Source of the DNA: Pieris napi
Lineage: Eukaryota; Arthropoda; Insecta; Lepidoptera; Pieridae
Length of the DNA: 64,000 nucleotides
NCBI RefSeq assembly: GCF_905475465.1
Contig: NC_062246.1
Span: 9,140,001-9,204,000, forward strand
Reading direction: 5' to 3'
The position numbers and the translations under genes are program-made. The notes beneath the pieces were generated by a model. It had not been told where the DNA came from, did not search any database, and worked only from the letters and a program-made list of their open reading frames with translations. This document shows, piece after piece, positions 56,101-64,000 of the stretch (position 1 is its first letter; each line of letters starts with the position of its first letter).

Positions 56101-59100
56101 GTGAATGAGAGCTTTTTTTTGGTGCACTCCCTTAGAAAATCTGACGCGCTCGATAAATTTTTTTTTTTTTCATTTTCAACCCTTAAATACAACCACCCGC
56201 ATCATGCAAACGATCAGATTAACATACGTACATTATTAAAAATACGTAGGACATAGATGCTATCAATATCTGACGCGCTCGAGGATGTCCATGCAACAGT
56301 TTTTTTTTACATATTTAACTATCTATAGCCGCTTCCCCCACCGATGAAAAGGAATTTATCATATAACATTTTTTTCTTCTTTTTATCTAAGCTTTGCATC
56401 CCAATAGGTCTCTACGACGCTCGAGTAAATCCCCATTTAGCATCGTGGGCTCCCCTACCACTACACGTCCTTCTATCTCAAGTAAAGTTTTATGTCCTAG
56501 ACAGAGGAGAACTCTTTACATTTTTATTTAGTACTAGTGCCCAGTATCATGAGTTATTTCCTCAATAATTTAGCTCTCACAAATGCGCACACACACACAA
56601 ACACATACGTACGCACAGTACACCTATACTTATAAGTATAATATTTTACAGGTAGGCCGTTCATGGCAATTCTTGGTTAACACATACAAATGGTTTTGTA
56701 ATTTTTATAAAAGCTGTTGGCTACCTAAATTAAAATAAATAAATAACTACAAAAAAGTAGAAATCGGCATATAATTAATATATATATATATGATTTATGA
56801 ATAACAATACCTTATTATAATGCAGCCGACTTTCTTCATAGTCAGCATGCGCGAAATGCAATAACGTCGATTGCTTGAGCGGACCGCTCGTCGCTCGTTC
56901 GTATACCGCTGCAGCTTCCTCAGAGAACAGTTTAGCAGCGTTTGAGTCCTGTGAACAAATAATAAATTAAAAGCTGATACGATTTTTATTGAGATTTTAC
57001 ATGTAAACATGTGCACCAGTCTAATAAATATATATATAAAGGGCACATATGATTCGCTGTATTACTTTAGTTAACGAATTTACATTACTTAATTTCTATT
57101 ATCTGTTAGTGGCTACAGTATTAAGTTTTTTTATTATTATGTAACTTTTTACGTTGTTTTTCCTAATTAATTATTTTTGTTTTTTATTTCATGTGTAGAT
57201 TTCTATTGGTTACGCATTCGCGTTGATTTAGGGTTACCTGTTAGGACATGGTTGCGTTGTTTGTAAAAAAAAAAATACTACACTGCAACGTGTCAAAATA
57301 TTAATAATTTCATGATTATCTTAATTAGAAAGATCTTAAATTGTTACAAACGCGAACTTATGATTTTTTTAAATATATAGGAATAAATATAGGAATAACC
57401 ATAAGATAATTATAATTATACATTTAATAATACAAAATTTAAAAATACAAATAATAAAATTAATTATACATTTGGAAAGAAATTCCTTAATTTTTTCGAG
57501 AGACCTTGGCGTGTATTATACCCTTAAAAAAAGTAGAATACCCCCTAAGAAACTTACCCCTTTCTCCGTCAGTAACTTTGAAGAATGATCCAAGAACTGT
57601 GCAGCCTGATGCCACACATCAGGATGGTGCGCCAGACACAACAGACATTGTTCTATGGCAAACATAACCCATCGTGCCACTAATGCTGTGTCCTCATAAC
57701 GAAGAGGGTTAGAACGCTCCCAGGATATATATTTCTTCCATAGTTCCACCTATGACAAATTTTGTAAATAAAACTCAAAATTCAATTATTCCATTAACAG
57801 TTTAAACTCGCAACTATCATCCCTCGTTTTAACGTATAACTCCCTAAAGCGTCGGATTTTCTCAACTTACCAATTATTACAATTATCTCGTAAACAAAAA
57901 TTTGACGATTAAAAAGAGTAGCAGGGAGTTTCTTGCCGGTTCTCCTCGCTAGCTCTACGCCCTTGATTAGGGCACTGACAGTATAATTATGTAAATATTG
58001 ATACTTATGTTTTTTAATTAACGTTTATAAGTGAACAGATTTGGTTGGCTTGCTACTATAGTAGTAGAATAATTATTTTCCAGACAACTGTATAATATCA
58101 GGAAATGATGTATTTTACTTCCATTCCATACTTTTACCAAAATAAAAAATAAAAATAGGAACTTAAGGAAAGATAATATCAGGTTCATCCAGGCGAGTAC
58201 TTTTCATTAACAACTATGACATTACCAAATGTACGCTTGAAAATTAAGAATAAATAATGTAAGACAGATACGAGGCATGTACTTTGAGGAAAATATGTTA
58301 CGTCTATGATACAACAGATCTTATTAAACATAAAATGATTTAAATATTGTTGTGTGTGTGTGTATGTGGAGCCTCTTAATGAAACAAGGCTTTGCAATAA
58401 CGATAATTGATAAAATAATTCGTGAGTCGTAGAATTTTTAAAGCAGACCAAACTATATCTATCAAGTTTAACTTGGCATTCCAGAGGCGACAATCTGTGT
58501 TGCCACCCTTGAAATTGATTCGCAAATGTTATCCATTAAATACCACTAGATATAATATTAGATTCATAATTCAGTTGTAAAAAAAAAAACTTAAAAAAAA
58601 AATTTTTTTCACATTATTACGGAAAGGGAAACAATGCAACAGTTTATTTTTGCCCATCACCCTCGCACTACTATAATTTAATTATTTATCACGCACACCA
58701 ACTTCAACTGGACAGAGTGTTTACCTGTTTCATCTCCTCTCTATCCGCCGTGGGTGGTGTGGCCGGCATGTTCCTATTGAGACCTCGAGTAACTGTCTCT
58801 AGCTCTTTGGACACACGACGCGCATTCATATATTCCCTAGACCGCTCCATTGCCATACGTTCCGCTATAATTTATATTTTAATTCACTTTTAAAATTATT
58901 TATTTCTAATAATATTAAGTCTGTCAGTCATTTAGCAGATACATTTCTGAGAGGGTATACCTATAGATTATCTTTAACTAGCCATTATATATTTTTTACT
59001 AGAGTGAATGTTCCACCTTTTTGTATATGTATATTAAATAATGGATAGTTTTGCTAGAATGTTAAATGGCAAACAGTTGATCTACTGGCTATATATAAAA

Positions 59101-61805
59101 TTAATCTTTAAAAAATCTTATGTTAAAGCGCAAATGGTGTAATAAGTTTTCCTTTACCTATAATAGTATTAATTCCTTGTTCGAAGGCAATGTAGTCCTT
59201 CCACAAAGTCTCTATTCCAATAATCGGAGTAATTACAGCTCTTTGATACACCTGAAATCAAGATATATATCAGTTTCAAGATACCATTTCTGATATTTTT
59301 GATTAAACCTTGCATTTATTAAATGCACAAGTACTTGCCGAACTTGAGCCAAAGAGTCGGTCTTTAGTATACATACGTACATACATAAACATATATAACA
59401 AAATGTACTAATCTACCTTTCTAACGGCCGAGATTTTTTGGTTCTCAGCGTACGATCCTACAGCATCAACAGACTTCAGAAAGGTCACATAGTCATTCCA
59501 TATTGGGTAGGCGTGTATGTCCAAGCCAATTTTGTCCAAAGCGAAGTCGTAAGCCTGCGCCATTTTTTCTCTGAAATTGTTACAAGTCATATTGATGCTT
59601 AACCCACTGTTTTATGGTAACTAACCAATTTTGATAAATTTGTATATAGCATTAATAATTGCCTAAGGATGTGCATACTATATATATTCTATGATATTAT
59701 ATATCATATATGGGCAGAATAATTTTATGTAGAGACAACAAATTAATTAATAGAAGTTTAACGAAACAGGGCAAGTTCACACCACTGTTCTTTGCATTGG
59801 TGAATTTCCCTCACATTTCGTAGCAAATTGGTAGAATTTGGAATTAGTAGAATAAACACTAAGTGAATCTTTCAATTACCTCAAGTCATAGCAAAATTTA
59901 ATTCTGTATTGTTTTTGAAGTAGTAGATGTACTTATATGTGATTAATTTATCTATGGTCTGTAAATAATGCGGAACAAAGCAAAAAAATCACTGCTTTTG
60001 TCATAACAGCATTGCCAACTTACTTGTAAGTGGGCAGCATACACTTTGTTTCCTTAACATAATTAAGATACAAACGCCACAGTTCAATGTTTAGGATTTT
60101 CATAAGACATCGCTGGAACAGCTGTGAAATAATTATAAAAAAATGTTTTGTTTTATGAAATGACGTTTAGAAAGTCTAATTTGTGCAAATGTAAGTAATG
60201 ATATTTATTTATTTCAGATCACAATTCATATTTAGTTCAATGCATTAATATCAATAAATAATAATAATACAGCAGTGTTGGTCTAATATGTTAAGCATGC
60301 AACTCTGACTTATGGATTTGTCTTTCTATATAGACTTTACGACAACATTGTTGGTTCCTGCTGGTTTCCTGCATTTATTACTCTAAAAATCAAAGTTCCA
60401 TATAGGGTACGGCATCAGTTGAATTTTTTGCACAGGATATAAAATAAAGATATCATAATAGTATTAATTATCTACTTCTTCCTACCCTATTAAATCTAAT
60501 CTGTTAATTATACTAGTGATGAACTCAGATAATAAACTTTGAGTGTATTTTTATTTCTATGCTTACCAGGGTCAATTTAAAAATAAGATTACATGTGAGA
60601 CAATTTAGGCTTATAGTAATATAATAATCTATTCCTAGATAAAATCTTCTCAATTACAGTAAATATGATAATTATAATAGAGAATAAAGTGTCAAAAAAC
60701 TCACCTGAATAATATAACAAAAAAGGTAAAAATGTACCAGTCCTTTGAATTTATAATCCACAGATACAGATGTATGACAAATTAAGAAACTCAGAATTTA
60801 CTAATATTCCACTGTAGAACTAATATTATAGTTTATTTTTTAAATACTTTGATGTAATTAATATTATGTATCTAGCAAATATAAAAAAGGTAGTGTATAT
60901 TTAAGAGGAAAGGGATATACATTTCAAAAGTGACCTTCATAGGCTTTCCTGAAATTTGGTTTAAATGTTTCTGTATTATTGTTTGGTTTTTGAATATAGA
61001 ATAATTTGAAAGTATTTTTACCAAGATGCCTGAAAAATCACCTCCAACATGTCTGAACACGCATTACCCTAGCCATAAAGAAAACATGTGTTTTAAAAAC
61101 AGATCACAATCTTTATTTCATCTTATTACTATTTACAAGCTCTAATATCACAGTGTATAGGAAACTTTATATATATAACTAACAATTTAAAACATACTGA
61201 CCTTTTCTACTTTTTCAAAGTTTCTCGCTTTCATCTGTAACCATAAGTCAACATGAAGTTAAATTAAATGAACATAATACATAATCGTTGTAGGTAATAC
61301 ATCTTTATTATTGACTTATTTATGGACTGTTGATTGTAACAGCTTATGGAAGCATAAAAAAATTAAATTGAGAATCAACCCACAATATGCTGCCCAAGGT
61401 ATTTTAATTCTAAAACATGGTAAATTTATGTTCAAAGCAATTATGTTATAGATTACACAAACTGAAAGGTTGTATGAAACCAAAATAATATGGGATCATT
61501 TAATTACCTCCTGTTCTATATAGATTTTCCAAAATCTTCCAGTCGTCGGAAAGGCAGCAATAAGTTTCTCATACACAGTCCGAACTTCGTTGATAGGTCG
61601 CGTTTGAGCCTCCCGTATTAGGAGAGACCAGGAATCTACATCATATGTATTTGCTTCTACAGCACGTTGAGCTCTGCTTAAACGCTCATTACCCCAATCC
61701 TAAAAGATATGTACATTTACAAATACAACTTATTAGTTATTGTCGCTAGGACATGGGTTAAGAAGGTTCAATTAAACTTACGATTTCCACTTCATCTATC
61801 GACAT
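50153..61805 (-). CDS. CSTF3: Cleavage stimulation factor subunit 3 (CstF-77, suppressor of forked)
   Basis: Exons (minus): 61805-61782, 61699-61508, 61234-61202, 60121-60024, 59570-59417, 59251-59158, 58864-58725, 57749-57558, 56948-56811, 54579-54437, 53721-53564, 53067-52901, 52370-52263, 51998-51910, 51761-51661, 50899-50765, 50478-50372, 50257-50153. They join in frame to 725 aa (human 717). The protein is the scaffold of CstF, which binds GU-rich RNA and promotes pre-mRNA cleavage and polyadenylation in the nucleus. HAT repeats fill roughly residues 10-560 (WKKYISWE, RSRYHVFVAAALMEYYCSKD, LDLYPC). A Pro-rich stretch and the conserved end EFGVAPPVNDIYRQRQQKR follow. Drosophila su(f) regulates itself by intronic polyadenylation; whether this gene does is not known. 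LSM2 is divergent, 762 bases away. Confidence 0.97.
53889..54250. mobile_element. Non-autonomous element, GAAGT...ACTTC family, in CSTF3 intron
   Basis: The left hairpin GTGCGTGTACTTATGTACGC is followed by AAGAAGTTATACTTCTTTGG. The right edge has GTGCGCGCGCATCGTAAA, ACTCTCATCAATTTTTC and CTAAAGAAGTATTACTT. The order of words equals that of 20408-20638, with a different and longer middle. It lies between CSTF3 exons 54579-54437 and 53721-53564. Confidence 0.65.
54876..56460. mobile_element. 1.58-kb element with repeated CAGATTA / CTGACGCGCTCGA boxes, CTA duplication
   Basis: Ends TGGTAGGGGAGCCCA and TGGGCTCCCCTACCA are exact inverted repeats, flanked by CTA on both sides (54873-54875 and 56461-56463). 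GAGCGCGTCAGATTA or its reverse TAATCTGACGCGCTCG recurs near both ends (about 54915, 55055, 55112, 55250, 55950, 56005, 56090, 56138, 56213 and 56267). No ORF resembles a transposase. It sits in the intron between CSTF3 exons 56948-56811 and 54579-54437. The family is unknown to me. Confidence 0.8.
56588..56618. repeat. CA microsatellite
   Basis: CACACACACACAAACACATA lies just outside the 1.58-kb element in the same CSTF3 intron. Confidence 0.75.
57920..57995 (+). mobile_element. LINE 3' fragment
   Basis: GGGAGTTTCTTGCCGGTTCT, CTACGCCCTTGATTAGGGCA and CAGTATAATTATGTAAAT repeat the 3070-3150 copy. It lies in a CSTF3 intron with no coding part. Confidence 0.55.
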
Positions 61806-62567
61806 TCTTGATTGCTTCAGTCAATATATGTCGTGAAATAATAATGCACTACTACTAGCAAATAAAATAACAAAAATAATCAATCTTTTACGACGATTTA
61901 TCCACCATGCTGTCTAGCTTCTTTTGAGTTTGCTGGCTACGGCTACGGCTAGTGAGTAGTGGGCAGTGGCATAAGTGGCTTGAGGGCTGAGGCTTCGGAA
62001 AACAGCATAGAACTAGAAGTTGCAAAGGTACTCTGTGACAAGTGACAACCAGTTACCAGTAACGAATGACAGCCACTTGGCGCTTACCGTAAACCATAGA
62101 CTATAGGTGTAGAGGCCTTACCATACATAACATTTGTTATTTCTATAAAACATCAATCCTGTTTAAAATTAAACTATTAAACTAAGTGATTTAAATGACA
62201 CAGATTCGATTATTTGTTATTAAATTCTTTCAAATGATTTTAATTGATCTCTGACGCCTAGACCCTAAAAAAACTAAATTGTTATATTTACCCATAAAGT
62301 TGCTAAATTGGATAGTCTATACTCTATAGATAGACATTTCGTATAAAAAAATTTCAAGCAATGTTATCTATGGTTAATTAGTATCTCTGTTTAGTCTGTT
62401 GGCCTAAAGGTCTAGATACCAGGCCATAAAGTCCAAAAAAAAAAAATCTGTTTAGTCTGTGACTCAAAACAATATACATTTTGTTCGCATATCACAGGAC
62501 ACAGAGCGCCAGCGGCTTTGTTGTTTTACACTTTTATTATTAACATTTAACGTTGACTTAATACAAA
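61806..62567. promoter_or_regulatory. Divergent CSTF3 / LSM2 promoter region
   Basis: The two start codons face away from each other across 762 bases, so both promoters must lie here. The part nearest CSTF3 (61900-62110) is the least AT-rich and includes tandem-like GTGACAAGTGACAACCAGTT and GGCTACGGCTACGGCTAG words. No TATA box is obvious for either gene. A small retro-insertion sits at 62386-62460. Confidence 0.6.
62386..62460 (+). mobile_element. Tiny 3' retro-insertion with 14-bp target duplication and A tail
   Basis: TCTGTTTAGTCTGT occurs at 62386-62399 and again at 62447-62460. Between them are 35 bases (TGGCCTAAAGGTCTAGATAC onward) and 12 A. This is the footprint of LINE-driven insertion of a strongly 5'-truncated SINE or LINE tail. 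Confidence 0.85.
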
Positions 62568-62855
62568 ATGTTGTTTTACTCTTTTTTCAAGTCTCTTGTC
62601 GGAAAAGACGTAGTTGTAGAATTGAAGAATGATCTAAGTATCTGCGGAACATTGCATTCGGTAGACCAGTATCTAAACATAAAATTGTCGGATATTAGTG
62701 TGATTGATCCCGATAAGTATCCTCATATGTTATCAGTCAAGAATTGCTTTATCCGAGGATCTGTAGTTCGATATGTGCAGCTACCAGCAGATGAGGTAGA
62801 TACCCAACTTTTACAAGACGCGGCCAGGAAAGAAGCAACAGTATCAACAAGATGA
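62568..62855 (+). CDS. LSM2: U6 snRNA-associated Sm-like protein LSm2
   Basis: A single-exon gene of 95 aa, the usual LSm2 length. The Sm1 motif (VGKDVVVELKNDLSICGTL) and Sm2 motif (SVKNCFIRGSVVRYVQL) are both present, with the QYLNIKL / DKYPHMLS loop typical of LSm2. It is part of the nuclear LSm2-8 ring on U6 snRNA and the cytoplasmic LSm1-7 ring in mRNA decay. The first ATG, in AAAATG, gives the conserved MLFYSFFK start. AATAAA follows at 62908-62913. The lack of introns could reflect an old retrocopy or intron loss, but its intact frame and own promoter suggest the functional gene. Confidence 0.97.
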   Translation: MLFYSFFKSLVGKDVVVELKNDLSICGTLHSVDQYLNIKLSDISVIDPDKYPHMLSVKNCFIRGSVVRYVQLPADEVDTQLLQDAARKEATVSTR

Positions 62856-63219
62856 ACATAACCTATGAAATCTCGCTGTAAATATTTACTCGTAAGATTA
62901 AAATTTTAATAAAGGTAATTTAAGAAATGTAATTTTATTCCATCAAACGATAAAGTATATAAATAGTAATAATATAATTAGAAATCAAATATTCTGTATC
63001 ATAATGTATAACATCAATGAATCAGCAGACAGCAAGCTCCAAGCTGTAAAATCTATAAACTCACAGTTTCATTTTGTGTAATCTTCAACCAGACCTATCT
63101 TTAGTCATATTTTTTTATATATATCAAAACAGATGAAGATGTCATTTTTATTTAGTGTACATATTATAAACCTTGTTGTTAAATAAATAAAACTGAATTT
63201 TAAACATAAAAAAATATAT

Positions 63220-63842
63220 TTACACATTTTTTTCCTCAATCTCTGGTAAATCTCTGTCAGATTCTTGATCAAAATAACTTTCTGGAACAACATAGTTTTC
63301 TGGGGGCCGCATTGGGCCAAATACTCTAGTCTTATCACCTGTACTTTCTATAGTTAATTGTGTTTCAATAGGCTGAGATTCTTTAGAATCTTTAAGATTA
63401 TTACTTTTATTAGAAACTTCGTCTTGGTCATCAATTTTGATAAGTGCAATAGAATCTTTGTTTTCAATTTTCTCTTCTTCATCAGAGTCCATTTCTTCCA
63501 CAAACTCTTGATCAACTTGCTCTTTTTCTCGTTTTACTTTGACTTTTTTAATGAGATCTTCCTTGAGCTTTATCCTGTAAGGTTAAATGATGGTTAAAAA
63601 ATGTTTAAGAACCAATTATTTGTAATTTAAACTATAATTTATATAGTTGTAATATTTGAATTATCAATTATGCAAACAAAACAATTTTATCATTACCTCT
63701 TTCCGTAAAGAACTGAGTTCGCCTGCTTTGCCAATGTTGTGTTCTCAGCTTTCTTAATAATGGGAGGCATATGAGCAGGACGAGCTAAATCTGCCAGCCG
63801 CTGTGTTTTTGCTAATTCGGATTTTAGTTTTTGTATGTTCAT
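63220..63842 (-). CDS. Unidentified charged protein, last two exons (5' part outside window)
   Basis: Exons 63842-63697 and 63574-63220 join in frame (AG|G), giving 166 codons to the stop. The first reads KLKSELAKTQRLADLARPAH, then MPPIIKKAEN and LAKQANSVLYGK. The second begins basic (LIKKVKVKREKEQ), becomes acidic (EEMDSDEEEKIE) and ends VFGPMRPPENYVVPESYF and an acidic tail. The start ATG of the first exon follows a splice acceptor (CTTACAG), so it may be internal. A coiled-coil nuclear protein is plausible. I considered a kanadaptin C-terminus but cannot support it. An AATAAA lies downstream on this strand near 63148. Confidence 0.6.
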
Positions 63843-64000
63843 CTGTAAGGTAGGTATGTTATGCCTTATAACTTTTGTAACCTGTTTTTTATTTTTGTTA
63901 TGTGTATGTTTTTGATTAAGGTAATAAAGTATAAATAAATAAATATGTATACTGTTTAATATTTATAAAGAAAAGCCCAAAGTAGAGATAACACCTATGG

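Noticed and set aside
56047..56256. 69-codon frame in the box-rich element
   Set aside because: It runs through the CAGATTA/CTGACGCGCT boxes and a T-run, and has no domain; it is a chance frame.
58345..58370. GT microsatellite (TTGTGTGTGTGTGTATGTGG)
   Set aside because: An ordinary short intronic repeat, not worth a finding.
1..64000. CRISPR arrays, operons, riboswitches, prophage
   Set aside because: No regularly spaced direct repeats or bacterial gene structure; all recognised genes are nuclear eukaryotic.

Overview
The window looks like lepidopteran nuclear DNA. It is AT-rich, its genes carry many short introns with GT-AG ends, and it holds Lepidoptera-type interspersed repeats: Lep1-like Helitrons ending in CTAG, tRNA-derived SINEs, CR1/RTE-type LINE 3' ends and many palindromic MITEs. 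I found no bacterial, viral or CRISPR features. Gene identities come from reading exons by eye and from remembered family sequences; no database was searched. Exon phases were checked by hand and are consistent through each recognised gene.

Layout. (1) 0.6-12.75 kb, minus strand: the 5' part (19 exons, about 921 codons) of an ANKRD50-like NTPase/ankyrin-repeat gene. The ankyrin part should lie left of the window. Its introns hold two Helitrons, a SINE and nested LINE tails. (2) 12.75-40.5 kb: a gene-poor stretch of about 27.7 kb with tRNA-Val(UAC), tRNA-Leu(UAG), several MITEs, a decayed PIF/Harbinger-like transposon (about 32.2-33.6 kb), LINE and SINE fragments, and long AT-rich parts where I see nothing. 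(3) 40.5-49.1 kb, plus strand: complete NDUFS2 (complex I 49-kDa subunit, 10 exons, 466 aa). Its last intron carries a hAT-like MITE inside a second inverted-repeat element, followed by a 1.97-kb element with arms of about 420 bp. (4) 50.2-61.8 kb, minus strand: complete CSTF3 / suppressor of forked (18 exons, 725 aa), tail-to-tail with NDUFS2. Two introns hold mobile elements, including an unusual 1.58-kb element with repeated CAGATTA / CTGACGCGCTCGA boxes. (5) 62.6-62.9 kb, plus strand: LSM2, intronless and head-to-head with CSTF3. (6) 63.2-63.8 kb, minus strand: the last two exons of a charged protein that I could not identify.

The recognised genes are housekeeping genes: mitochondrial respiration (NDUFS2), mRNA 3'-end processing (CSTF3), U6 snRNP/mRNA decay (LSM2) and probably endosomal recycling (ANKRD50-like). 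They share no pathway beyond the RNA link between CSTF3 and LSM2, which may share a promoter region. The most unusual content is mobile DNA: the long inverted-repeat element with a broken zinc-binding-like gene, the box-repeat element in CSTF3, a hairpin-edged family whose terminal repeats change together, and several dateable nested insertions with exact target-site duplications.
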